Translations under genes and position numbers: made by a program
In this document: positions 1 through 7,605 of the stretch, one piece after another
Layout: each line of letters opens with the position of its first letter
Numbering within the stretch: the stretch's first letter is position 1
Assembly: GCA_910577795.1 (NCBI GenBank)
Contig: CAJTNW010000026.1
Coordinates: 1-11,032 of the forward strand
Source: an uncultured Christensenella sp.
Lineage (GTDB): Bacteria; Bacillota; Clostridia; Christensenellales; UBA3700
DNA length: 11,032 bases
Reading direction: 5' to 3'
The notes under the pieces: model-generated
Seen by the model: the letters and a program-made list of their open reading frames with translations, nothing else
What the model was told of the DNA's origin: nothing
Database searches by the model: none

Positions 1-207
1 TTATAGTACAATTTTTCACAAAAACTTTATTTTATGTGTAATTATTTTGTTTTCGTATCTGTTTTTTATGTAAAGTTTTTAATGATTTTTATTACATTAA
101 GAAACATATTTTGTATACTTTAAATTGCTCTTTTAATATAATTATATTCAACATTTTTTAAATTTTAAAGCATAATTACAAAAAATTTGGTTAAATTAAA
201 AAGATAA
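1..207. other. AT-rich intergenic stretch, no recognisable gene
   Basis: This stretch lies beyond the terminator that follows the PPi-phosphofructokinase gene. It is extremely AT-rich and carries stop codons in all frames on both strands. I see no ribosome binding site followed by a meaningful open frame, no tRNA-like fold and no convincing promoter. It is probably the spacer before the next gene, which lies outside the window. Confidence 0.6.
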
Positions 208-244
208 AATTAAACAAAATAATCTCTGCGATTTTGCAGAGATT
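208..244 (-). terminator. Intrinsic terminator after the pfkA-pfp unit
   Basis: On the minus strand the nine-base arm AATCTCTGC pairs perfectly with GCAGAGATT around a six-base loop (AAAATC). A T-rich tail, ATTTTGTTTAATTTT, follows immediately. The hairpin occupies 244-221 and the tail runs to about 208. It lies about 50 nt after the stop of the PPi-phosphofructokinase gene and is oriented to end transcription coming from it. A perfect stem, compact loop and U-rich tract are the standard signs of Rho-independent termination. Confidence 0.85.
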
Positions 245-293
245 AGATTTGTTTTATTACTATAAAGTTAAATTTTAATAATGATTTGTTAAC

Positions 294-1544
294 TTATTTT
301 TTTGTTACAAAAACTTTTTTAAGTTTTGCAAATCTTGGCAAACCATCTTCTAATGGTGCTTTGCAGTCCCCTTGAATTAGAGGAAGAGCATATTTAACAA
401 ATTCGTCAGAAACATCTGTACCATTATTGATAATCCATTCTTGTGGAACAGTTTTTTCTGTATTTGCTGCAAGTTCAAGTGGCATTGCTTTGTAATTGCA
501 AACATAATTGCCATCTTTATCATAACTACGTTCAAAAATTACCATTTTATCAGTTTCACCGCTAACAGCAACTTTTACAGATTCACGACCAGCATTGAAA
601 GCCTCTTCAACATCAACCTTACTTGCAAGGTGTGCACCACATCTTTGCATCAAACTAAACTCAATTGCTCTTGTTTTGCAACCGAACTTCTCTTTGCAGA
701 TATTAGCAAGAGCAGCACCTACACCACCCAATTGAGCATGTCCGAAAGAGTCTTTTGCAAGATTTTCAGCAAATAATTCTGCAACCAAAGTACCTTCTGC
801 ATTTTTAATACCTTCGCTAACGCAAACAAGGCATTTATTAGCATTTTTCTTCATTACAGCATCAACATCTTTAACAAATTTATCAATATCAAAAGCAACT
901 TCTGGTAGATAAATCAAATCAGGACCTAATCCCTTGTAACTTGCAAGTTTTGATGCAGCAGTAAGCCAACCAGCATTTCTACCCATAACTTCAATTACTG
1001 TAATCATTGGAGTGTCATATACACTTGCGTCCAATTTAACTTCCATAGTAGTTGTTGCAACATATTTAGCAGCAGAAGCATAACCTGGACAATGGTCTGT
1101 ACCAAACAAATCGTTATCAATAGTCTTAGGAACACCAATTACTTTGCACTCCCAACCACTATTTGCCATAAATTTAGAAATTTTATTGCAAGTATCCATA
1201 CTATCATTTCCACCATTGTAGAAGAAATATCTTACATTGTATTTTTTGAATACTTCAAGTAATCTCTTGTAATCGCTATCATCAACTTGTGCATCTTTTA
1301 ACTTATATCTTACTGAACCCATTGCTGAACTTGGAGTGTTCTTTAGTAGCAACAATTCCTCTTTAGACTCTTTAGCAATATCATAGAATTCCTCGTTTAG
1401 AATACCTCTGATACCATGAGCAGCACCATAAACTTCTGTAATGCAATCTTGCTCTAAAGCCTCGATAAATACACCAGCAGCACTGCTGTTGATTACTGAT
1501 GATGGACCACCTGATTGTCCAAACATGCAAGCACCTTTTAACAT
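294..1544 (-). CDS. pfp: Pyrophosphate-dependent 6-phosphofructokinase
   Basis: This cytosolic enzyme reversibly phosphorylates fructose 6-phosphate to fructose 1,6-bisphosphate with PPi as donor. The 416-residue protein begins with the FGQSGGPSSVINS loop (from residue 8), the family's N-terminal glycine-rich motif. The phosphoryl-donor choice can be read from two sites. The GGNDS motif has Asp114 where ATP enzymes have Gly, and the PKTIDND motif has Lys140 where ATP enzymes have Gly in PGTIDND. Both are the established signature of PPi dependence. VMGRNAGW and a long C-terminal half complete the fold, and the length is clearly greater than the roughly 320 residues of ATP-PfkA. The ATG is preceded by GGAGGT with an 8-nt spacer. 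It starts only 27 nt after pfkA, so the two are very probably co-transcribed. An intrinsic terminator follows. Donor assignment is inference from motifs, but strong. Confidence 0.93.
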   Translation of the reverse strand: MLKGACMFGQSGGPSSVINSSAAGVFIEALEQDCITEVYGAAHGIRGILNEEFYDIAKESKEELLLLKNTPSSAMGSVRYKLKDAQVDDSDYKRLLEVFKKYNVRYFFYNGGNDSMDTCNKISKFMANSGWECKVIGVPKTIDNDLFGTDHCPGYASAAKYVATTTMEVKLDASVYDTPMITVIEVMGRNAGWLTAASKLASYKGLGPDLIYLPEVAFDIDKFVKDVDAVMKKNANKCLVCVSEGIKNAEGTLVAELFAENLAKDSFGHAQLGGVGAALANICKEKFGCKTRAIEFSLMQRCGAHLASKVDVEEAFNAGRESVKVAVSGETDKMVIFERSYDKDGNYVCNYKAMPLELAANTEKTVPQEWIINNGTDVSDEFVKYALPLIQGDCKAPLEDGLPRFAKLKKVFVTKK

Positions 1545-1571
1545 AAATTTTTACCTCCGTAATTTAAATAA

Positions 1572-2537
1572 TTATAAACTTAATATATTAATTTGCTCGT
1601 ATAAAGCACTATTAAATTTTCTCTTCATTTTAACTGCCTCAACTATATCATAGTCAATAATGGCATTATCCTTAATACCAACGGCTCTTTGTGATTTGCC
1701 TTCTATTAACAAGTCAACTGCTCTAATAGCAAATTTTGCTGCTAATTGTCTGTCCATCATAGTTGGTGAACCACCTCGTTGAATATGACCTAAAGTTGTG
1801 CATCTAATTGATAATTTTGGATTAATACCTTTTAGCATAATCTTCAACTCTTCTGCATGGCAAACACCTTCTGCAAGTATTATAATGTCTGAATTTTTGC
1901 CTTTTGCAGCATTTTCTGTAAGACGTTTAGAAATCTCAAGTATGTTTAATTCAACTTCTGGCACAATTACATTTTCCGCACCACCGCATAAAGCAGTATA
2001 CATAGCAATGTCGCCACATTTTCTACCCATAACTTCTACAATACTAATTCTGTCATGAGATGTCATTGTATCACGTAAATTGTTAATTGCACTTAAGCAA
2101 GTATTAACTGCAGTATCAAAGCCTAATGTATAGTCAGTATATTGTAAGTCATTATCAATAGTACCAGGAATACCAACAGTATTAATACCAAAGTTTGTAG
2201 TTAAATCTTTTGCACCCATTAAACTTCCGTTTCCGCCAATAACAACCAAAGCATCAATTTTGTATTTTTTAAGTGTTTTAACTGCTTTTTCTTGTCCTTC
2301 AATTGTTTCAAATTCAGGACATCTTGCAGTTCTTAAAATTGTACCACCTCTTTGGATAATGTCAGATACAGAGCGAGATGTCATTTCTCTAACTTGGTCT
2401 TCAATTAAACCGCTATAACCTCTTTCTACTCCATAAACTTTTAAGCCTTTAGCCAAAGCATATCTTGTTGTTGCTCTAATACAAGCATTCATACCTGGTG
2501 CATCGCCACCGCTTGTTAAAATTGCTATATTTTTCAT
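1572..2537 (-). CDS. pfkA: ATP-dependent 6-phosphofructokinase
   Basis: This is the committed glycolytic kinase, forming fructose 1,6-bisphosphate from fructose 6-phosphate with ATP, and normally an allosteric homotetramer. The 321-residue length matches bacterial PfkA (about 320). Visible motifs are TSGGDAPGMNA (residues 8-18), Arg72 in the ARCPEF segment, PGTIDND (124-130) with catalytic base Asp128, VEVMGRKCGD, VPEVE and GHIQRGGSP. Gly104 and Gly125, in place of the Asp and Lys of PPi enzymes, indicate ATP as donor. Arg21 and Arg25, effector-site residues in E. coli PfkA, are retained, so ADP/PEP-type control is possible. One oddity is that the GGDGS motif reads GGNGS, with Asn103 replacing the Mg-associated Asp103 of E. 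coli. The ATG has a GAGG ribosome site 6 nt upstream. The gene lies 95 nt after the TRAP gene and 27 nt before the PPi enzyme. Confidence 0.94.
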   Translation of the reverse strand: MKNIAILTSGGDAPGMNACIRATTRYALAKGLKVYGVERGYSGLIEDQVREMTSRSVSDIIQRGGTILRTARCPEFETIEGQEKAVKTLKKYKIDALVVIGGNGSLMGAKDLTTNFGINTVGIPGTIDNDLQYTDYTLGFDTAVNTCLSAINNLRDTMTSHDRISIVEVMGRKCGDIAMYTALCGGAENVIVPEVELNILEISKRLTENAAKGKNSDIIILAEGVCHAEELKIMLKGINPKLSIRCTTLGHIQRGGSPTMMDRQLAAKFAIRAVDLLIEGKSQRAVGIKDNAIIDYDIVEAVKMKRKFNSALYEQINILSL

Positions 2538-2632
2538 TTTCTACCTCTTAGGTTAAAATTATTAACTTTTAAATGTTTTATAGTTAGTAAATTGCAAAAG
2601 CATTAAATAAATAAAACAATAATATAAAATAT

Positions 2633-2890
2633 TTATTTTTTCATATCAGTTTTATCTGCTTTTTTGCTTTCAATAACTCCAAATTTAGTATAAATTTTTG
2701 CATTACCTTTTATTTTGATTAAAGATGTTTTATCTGTAAATTGCATAACTAAAACTTCGCCTTTGTCTAATGCTTCTGTATGATGAGGTTTTGTATCAGA
2801 ACCTCTTGTAAGTCCAACAACTTGAACATTAGCACTATCCGCTTGGACAACAATATATTCACTTTGTGTATTTTCGTTAGTTAAATCCAT
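2633..2890 (-). CDS. mtrB: Tryptophan RNA-binding attenuation protein (TRAP) homologue
   Basis: In Bacillus, TRAP is an 11-subunit ring that binds tryptophan and then wraps RNA carrying (G/U)AG repeats, attenuating trp transcription and blocking translation of related genes. This 85-residue protein aligns without gaps through the core of the roughly 75-residue B. subtilis protein (recalled from memory), with an offset of +3. Shared blocks include VGLTRG, DTK-HH-E, LDKGEV, QFT and TS-IK. Residues known to hold tryptophan are kept: Thr28, Gly30, Thr33, Asp42, Gln50, Thr52, Thr55 and Ser56. The RNA face differs: Pro35 replaces Phe32, Ala40 replaces Lys37 and Lys61 replaces Arg58, while Lys59 (Lys56) is kept. 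A lysine-rich C-terminal tail extends it. AGGAG lies 6 nt before the ATG. It has its own strong promoter. No mtrA (folE) or trp gene is nearby. Family assignment is firm; RNA target and activity are unknown. Confidence 0.93.
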   Translation of the reverse strand: MDLTNENTQSEYIVVQADSANVQVVGLTRGSDTKPHHTEALDKGEVLVMQFTDKTSLIKIKGNAKIYTKFGVIESKKADKTDMKK

Positions 2891-2896
2891 ATAAAA

Positions 2897-2948
2897 CTCC
2901 TAAAATTTAATACATTTAAATACTAATATATTTTTTTACTTTTGTCAA
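2897..2948 (-). promoter_or_regulatory. Sigma-A-type promoter and RBS of mtrB
   Basis: On the minus strand a perfect -35 box TTGACA (2948-2943) is followed after exactly 17 bases by TAGTAT (2925-2920), a good -10 box. Transcription would start near 2913, giving a leader of only about 23 nt with AGGAG at 2901-2897. The leader is too short for an attenuator or a TRAP repeat array. The promoter implies that mtrB, and probably pfkA and pfp, can be expressed independently of dnaE. Confidence 0.8.
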
Positions 2949-2967
2949 GATAATTTTAAAATTTTTA

Positions 2968-2990
2968 ATCACTATCAAATAAATAGTAAT
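2968..2990 (-). terminator. Possible weak hairpin after dnaE
   Basis: Just after the dnaE stop, the minus strand can form an 8-bp stem (ATTACTAT with ATAGTGAT, including one G-U pair) around a 7-base loop. The following bases are A-rich before a short T run, so the U-tract is poor. It could be a weak terminator or a 3'-end-stabilising hairpin separating dnaE from the mtrB promoter. The call is tentative. Confidence 0.3.
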
Positions 2991-2993
2991 GTT

Positions 2994-5900
2994 TTATTTC
3001 AATTTATAATTTTCTTCACCAATTATGCTTGCAAGTTCACTAAATAATGCAGGAGTATTTTGAATACGAACACCGCTATCTAGTGCCTTACCTTTAAATT
3101 TTAATATTGCAGGTATCATTCCGGGATATGCAGATAAAATTTCAATTACATTATGAACTACAGATTCGTCCTCACCTAACACATTTATATATAACTTGCT
3201 AGATTTTGTGTTATTGTTATTTTCAACTTTCGCAGTTTGTTCAGTCAAAAACCATTCTCTAACACCTCTTGCAACTATTTGTGACCTACCTGATACTTGC
3301 AATTCGCCATCAACTTTAATAATTTTATCTTTTTCAAGTAATGGTTTATATTTGTCATACATAGCAGGGAAAAATACCAAATCTATAGAACTATGCAAAT
3401 CTTCTAGTCTTACAACAGCCATTGATTTATTAGACTTAGTTACTCTAATTCGTATATCTGTAATCATTCCACCTAAAGTAACAGTTTTTTTGTCATATTC
3501 TTGTATTAAAGCAGTTACATCACTATCTTCTACATCCTCTTCCATATCGTCAGTTATTCTTTCTGCATCTAAAATTGGTTTTATTTCATTCAAAGTAAAA
3601 CTTTCTTCTGCATATTTATCTCTGTATTCGTCCAAAGGATGTCCAGATAAGTATAAGTTAAGCATCTCTTTTTCTGCAGATAAAATATCATTTTTTGGAT
3701 ATTCTTGTATTTTAGACATAGTATAAATACTTTCTTCCTCTGCAAACAAATCATCAAAGAAAGTCATTTGTCCGCCACTGCTTAATGCCTTATCATGGTT
3801 AGAAACATTTATGATAGAGTCATAATTTACCATGTGAGTTGCTCTTGTTTCACCAAAGCAGTCCAATGCACCGGCTTTTATCAAAGACTCTAACATTCTT
3901 TTGTTTAAGGAAGATTTATCAGTTCTTTTTATCAAATCTTCAAGATTTAAAAACTTACCATTTTCATTTCTATCTTCAACTATAGTTTTAATTGCAGTTT
4001 CACCAACGTTTTTAATACCCATAAGACCATAACGCAAACCACCATTCTCACATTTAAAATAAACGTCAGAAACATTTATGTCAGGTGGATAAATTTTTAC
4101 ACCACTACTACGTAAATATTCTACATATTTTGCAATTTCGTCTTGGTTTGTAATACGATTATTAATAACCGCAGCAATAAATTGTACTGGGTAATAACGT
4201 TTTAAATAAGCAGTTTCATATGCGCATACAGCATAGGCTGCTGCGTGTGATTTATTAAACGCATAAGATGCAAAACTCATCATATTATCAAAAATTTTAT
4301 TTGCAGTATCTAAATCAACACCTCTTTTCAAACAGCCTTCAACTGCATTTTGTGCTGGAGATACTAAGTCACCTTTGTCGTTATATTCCGCCTCTTTTGC
4401 TGGTGCACCATAAATAAAATATTCACGTTCTTTTGCAAGTACATCTGCTTTTTTCTTTGACATTGCACGGCGAACTAAATCTGCTCTACCATAAGTATAA
4501 CCTGCTAATTTTTGCACAACCTGCATAACTTGCTCTTGATAAACAAGGCAACCATAAGTCATATTCAAAATTGGCTCTAAAAGCGGATGCATATATGTAA
4601 TTTTTTCTGGGTTATTTTTACTATTAATATAGTCAGGGATACTATCCATCGGACCAGGTCTGTACAATGAAATACCCGCTATTATATCCTCAAGAGACTG
4701 TGGCAATAATTGTTTCATAAACTTTTTCATACCGGGAGATTCAAGTTGGAATACAGCATCTGTTTCGCCAGAGCCTAACAATTCGTATACGTTAGGGTCA
4801 TCGTAACCTAATTTTTCAAAGTCAACTTCATTGCCAGTTGTTTCTTTTATATATTGCTTTGCTTTTTTAATATCTGTTAGTGTTCTCAACCCTAAAAAGT
4901 CCATTTTTAGCATGCCAACTTCTTCAACTTCTTCTTTTTGGAATTGAGTTGTAACATCGTCACCACTTTTTTGCAATGGCACAAAGTCAGAGATTACCTC
5001 TTTACAAATAACAACACCAGCGGCATGTTTTGAGCATTGTCGCGGCATACCTTCCAATTGCATAGCAATATCAATTACTTTGTGCATTTGAGGGTCATTA
5101 TTATATGCATCAAGCACTTCAGGAATAATTTCGTCTTGGTTTTTACCAAGTCCAAGTAAATTTTCAAGTTTAACCTTGCCACCTGGTATCATTTTTGTAA
5201 GTGCGTTTACTTGGTCTAGTGGAATATTATAAACACGGGCAACATCTTTAATAGCATTTTTTGTAGCCATTGTACCCAAAGCCAAAATCTGACAAACTTT
5301 TTCCGCACCATATTTTTCTATTACATAATCAATAACTTGTCCGCGTCCATCAACGCAAAAGTCTATATCAAAATCTGGGTTAGATACACGTTCTGGATTT
5401 AAAAATCTTTCAAAAAGCAAATTGTATTTTAATGGGTTAACATTTGTTATTCCAATTGCATACGCAATAATACTTCCTACACCGCTACCACGTCCAGCAC
5501 CTACAGGAATATCATGATTTCGTGCATAAAAGATAAAGTCCCAAACTATTAGGTAGTACTCAGCAAAGCCCATTTTAATAATAATATTCAATTCGTATTC
5601 TGCTCTTTCTTTTATCTCGTCAGTCAATTCACCATATCTTTTTACTAATCCTTCATAGGCAAGGCTTCTCAAAAATTCTGCAGGAGTTTGTCCATTATCA
5701 GGTGTATAAGGTGGCATTAAATCTTTCTTTTCTATTCTAACATGACATTTTTTTGCTATCTCAAAAGGTGTTTCCAGTGCTTCAGGACACCAACTAAAAA
5801 GTTCAAACATTTCCTCATAAGTCTTTAAGTAAAACTCGTCGGAAGAAAATTTCATTCGTTTTGGGTCGTCAATTGTTTTTCGTGTTTGCACGCAAAGCAA

Positions 5901-6566
5901 TACATCATGTGCTTCTGCATCTTTTTTTTCTAGGTAGTGTGCGTCATTTGTTGCAACAACTTTAACTCCAATTTCCCTTGCAATTTTTACAAGCAGTGGA
6001 TTACATTTTTTCTCTTCTGGTATGCCGTGGTCTTGTATCTCAATATAAAAATCGTCTTTGCCAAAAATATCACGCATAATAATTGCGTATTCTTTTGCTT
6101 TTTCATACTCTCCTTCAATTAAGTATTGAGGAATCCTACCACCAATACAAGCACTGGTAGCAATTAAGCCTTTGCTATGTTGTTTTAAAAAATTCAAATC
6201 TATTCTAGGTTTGTAGTAAAAACCATCTGTATATGCAAGAGAATCTAATTTTACTAAATTTTTATATCCTTCATTGTCTTTTGCAAGTAGCAAAATATGA
6301 AACATTTCCTTATTAGTTTTATCATACATATTATCACAAATGTATAATTCACAACCAATAATAGGTTCAATACCTGCTTGAAGACATGCTTTTTGAAAAG
6401 TAAAAACACCAAACATTGAGCCATGGTCTGTAATAGCACAAGCAGGCATATTTTTACTTACACATGCCTCTATCAATGGGTGTTTTTTTCCGTTTGTAAT
6501 TCTGCAAGCACCATCTAGCAAACTCATTTCTGTATGTACATGCAGATGTATAAATGGTTTTGACAT
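2994..6566 (-). CDS. dnaE: DNA polymerase III alpha subunit, DnaE type
   Basis: This is the replicative DNA polymerase catalytic subunit. The 1190-residue protein has an N-terminal PHP domain (about 5-270), the C-family palm/fingers, helix-hairpin-helix DNA binding (about 845-900) and an OB fold (about 1025-1105). Catalytic aspartates are visible at D400 and D402 in PDFDIDF and D556 in MDFLGLRTL, nearly the same numbers as E. coli D401, D403 and D555. QMTFF at 933-937 sits where the internal beta-clamp motif is expected. There is no inserted DEDD exonuclease, so it is DnaE and not PolC. Unlike E. coli or B. subtilis DnaE, all PHP metal ligands appear present (H9, H11, D18, H48, E73, H90, C140, D208, H210), so intrinsic proofreading is possible. 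The ATG has AAGGAG upstream. It starts 70 nt after whiA. A complete gene with no frameshift. Confidence 0.97.
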   Translation of the reverse strand: MSKPFIHLHVHTEMSLLDGACRITNGKKHPLIEACVSKNMPACAITDHGSMFGVFTFQKACLQAGIEPIIGCELYICDNMYDKTNKEMFHILLLAKDNEGYKNLVKLDSLAYTDGFYYKPRIDLNFLKQHSKGLIATSACIGGRIPQYLIEGEYEKAKEYAIIMRDIFGKDDFYIEIQDHGIPEEKKCNPLLVKIAREIGVKVVATNDAHYLEKKDAEAHDVLLCVQTRKTIDDPKRMKFSSDEFYLKTYEEMFELFSWCPEALETPFEIAKKCHVRIEKKDLMPPYTPDNGQTPAEFLRSLAYEGLVKRYGELTDEIKERAEYELNIIIKMGFAEYYLIVWDFIFYARNHDIPVGAGRGSGVGSIIAYAIGITNVNPLKYNLLFERFLNPERVSNPDFDIDFCVDGRGQVIDYVIEKYGAEKVCQILALGTMATKNAIKDVARVYNIPLDQVNALTKMIPGGKVKLENLLGLGKNQDEIIPEVLDAYNNDPQMHKVIDIAMQLEGMPRQCSKHAAGVVICKEVISDFVPLQKSGDDVTTQFQKEEVEEVGMLKMDFLGLRTLTDIKKAKQYIKETTGNEVDFEKLGYDDPNVYELLGSGETDAVFQLESPGMKKFMKQLLPQSLEDIIAGISLYRPGPMDSIPDYINSKNNPEKITYMHPLLEPILNMTYGCLVYQEQVMQVVQKLAGYTYGRADLVRRAMSKKKADVLAKEREYFIYGAPAKEAEYNDKGDLVSPAQNAVEGCLKRGVDLDTANKIFDNMMSFASYAFNKSHAAAYAVCAYETAYLKRYYPVQFIAAVINNRITNQDEIAKYVEYLRSSGVKIYPPDINVSDVYFKCENGGLRYGLMGIKNVGETAIKTIVEDRNENGKFLNLEDLIKRTDKSSLNKRMLESLIKAGALDCFGETRATHMVNYDSIINVSNHDKALSSGGQMTFFDDLFAEEESIYTMSKIQEYPKNDILSAEKEMLNLYLSGHPLDEYRDKYAEESFTLNEIKPILDAERITDDMEEDVEDSDVTALIQEYDKKTVTLGGMITDIRIRVTKSNKSMAVVRLEDLHSSIDLVFFPAMYDKYKPLLEKDKIIKVDGELQVSGRSQIVARGVREWFLTEQTAKVENNNNTKSSKLYINVLGEDESVVHNVIEILSAYPGMIPAILKFKGKALDSGVRIQNTPALFSELASIIGEENYKLK

Positions 6567-6586
6567 TAGTTTCTCCTTTTACTTAA

Positions 6587-6592
6587 ACTATA
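6587..6592 (-). promoter_or_regulatory. Possible extended -10 element before dnaE
   Basis: The whiA-dnaE gap contains TGTTATAGT on the minus strand, which fits an extended -10 (TG, one base, TATAGT). No good -35 box stands 16-18 bases upstream, and transcription would begin only about 15 nt before the dnaE ribosome site. A supplementary dnaE promoter is possible but weakly supported. Confidence 0.25.
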
Positions 6593-6610
6593 ACAAAAAT
6601 AAAATCAATT

Positions 6611-6631
6611 GTATTAATTTTTATTAAATAC
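6611..6631 (-). terminator. Possible weak AT-only hairpin after whiA
   Basis: Immediately after the whiA stop the minus strand can form a stem of about 8 bp with one bulged base (GTATTTAAT with ATTAATAC, loop AAAA). A T-rich run follows. The stem is almost entirely A-T, so stability would be low. It may only partly reduce read-through into dnaE. Confidence 0.25.
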
Positions 6632-6636
6632 TAACT

Positions 6637-7605
6637 TTAATCTTCCAAATTTTTTGCTATTTCCATAATTTTTCTTAATCTATGGTTTATACCGCTTTTA
6701 GATATTTCGCCACCGCATACTTCGGCAATTTGTTCTAGTGTAAAATCAGGATTATTTAGCCTAATTAAAGCAATTTCACGAAGTTTACTAGACAAATTAT
6801 CCAAACCTATCTTTTCCTCAATTTTTTTAATTGCAAGATATTGTTTTTGTCCTGCCTCAACAGATTTATCAATATTTGCTATTTCACAATTTCTAATTCT
6901 GTTTATATCATTTCTTACTGACCTTGCAACCATAATTTCATTAATTTCTACTACAGCATCACTACCGCTAAAAAAAGCCATAAAATCACTTATCATTTCG
7001 CTATCACGAATATACAATGCAAAACTATCATTTTTTTCAACCTTTTTCAAAAATATATCATATTCTGCAAAAAAATTCATAACTGAATAAGCAGTATATT
7101 CGTTATTAAATCGCATCTCTAAAGAATAACTACCCTCATATATGTTAGAATTTTCTTCTTGCAAAACAGGTACAGTTATGTTGGCGCTACTTACTGCAAT
7201 TCCAAATAAATATGCTTTAATTAATTTTTCATCTTTGCAGTCATTTATGTTACCTTCAGAAAAACCAATTGCCATATCGCCAGAATATACAATTATACCA
7301 GTATCCTCTGCAATTTGTTTTGTAGCAGATGGTGGCAATTGCAAAATGTTTATATTCTTTTTTAAATATGGCACTTCTTTAATTTTTATTGTAAGTTCAA
7401 AATTATAAATACTTTTTAATTCTGCAACTAAACGCAAAATTAATTGGTAAAGTTCACTTTCAATTTCTATATTTACTACTTTATTTACTATATGAATACT
7501 ACCAATTTGATTTATAACTGCAGAAAGAAAGGCTAATTTTTCTTCCTTACTTTTTAAATTATTCTTTTCTAAAATTTCTAACTTAAAATTTGTACTAAAA
7601 CTCAT
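6637..7605 (-). CDS. whiA: WhiA-family DNA-binding protein
   Basis: WhiA is a conserved Gram-positive protein. It is a transcription factor for sporulation septation in Streptomyces and influences division and chromosome segregation in Bacillus. The 322-residue protein has the usual two-part build: an N-terminal domain related to LAGLIDADG homing endonucleases (about 1-215) and a C-terminal helix-turn-helix region. The latter is diagnostic: RNCEIANIDKSV, GLDNLSSKLREIALIRL and GGEISKSGINHRL (298-310). The homing-endonuclease-like half is more diverged, for example FGIAVSSANI where relatives have a glycine-rich helix motif, so nuclease activity is not expected. The ATG overlaps the TGA of the PHP gene (ATGA), with AGGA upstream, so translation is probably coupled. 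The usual Firmicutes partners rapZ and yvcK are not beside it. Confidence 0.93.
   Translation of the reverse strand: MSFSTNFKLEILEKNNLKSKEEKLAFLSAVINQIGSIHIVNKVVNIEIESELYQLILRLVAELKSIYNFELTIKIKEVPYLKKNINILQLPPSATKQIAEDTGIIVYSGDMAIGFSEGNINDCKDEKLIKAYLFGIAVSSANITVPVLQEENSNIYEGSYSLEMRFNNEYTAYSVMNFFAEYDIFLKKVEKNDSFALYIRDSEMISDFMAFFSGSDAVVEINEIMVARSVRNDINRIRNCEIANIDKSVEAGQKQYLAIKKIEEKIGLDNLSSKLREIALIRLNNPDFTLEQIAEVCGGEISKSGINHRLRKIMEIAKNLED

Noticed and set aside
110..145. Plus-strand promoter-like TTGTAT/TAATAT pair
   Set aside because: The boxes are weak matches in very AT-rich DNA, and no plus-strand gene follows; transcription would run into the terminator and oppose pfp.
441..776. Plus-strand open frame of 111 codons
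   Set aside because: It lies fully inside the PPi-phosphofructokinase gene on the opposite strand, has no ribosome site and encodes a Cys/Phe/Ser-rich antisense-like sequence.
3196..3726. Plus-strand open frame of 176 codons
   Set aside because: It is antisense to the C-terminal part of dnaE, whose OB-fold coding is clear. The Leu/Ser-rich product resembles no family and is a shadow of the real gene.
6254..6439. Minus-strand 61-codon open frame overlapping dnaE
   Set aside because: It is an out-of-frame reading of the dnaE PHP-domain coding region with no independent ribosome site.
6254..6566. A second stand-alone PHP phosphatase at the dnaE start
   Set aside because: The HxH and DHG motifs are in the same continuous frame as the polymerase domain, so they are the DnaE PHP domain and not a separate gene.
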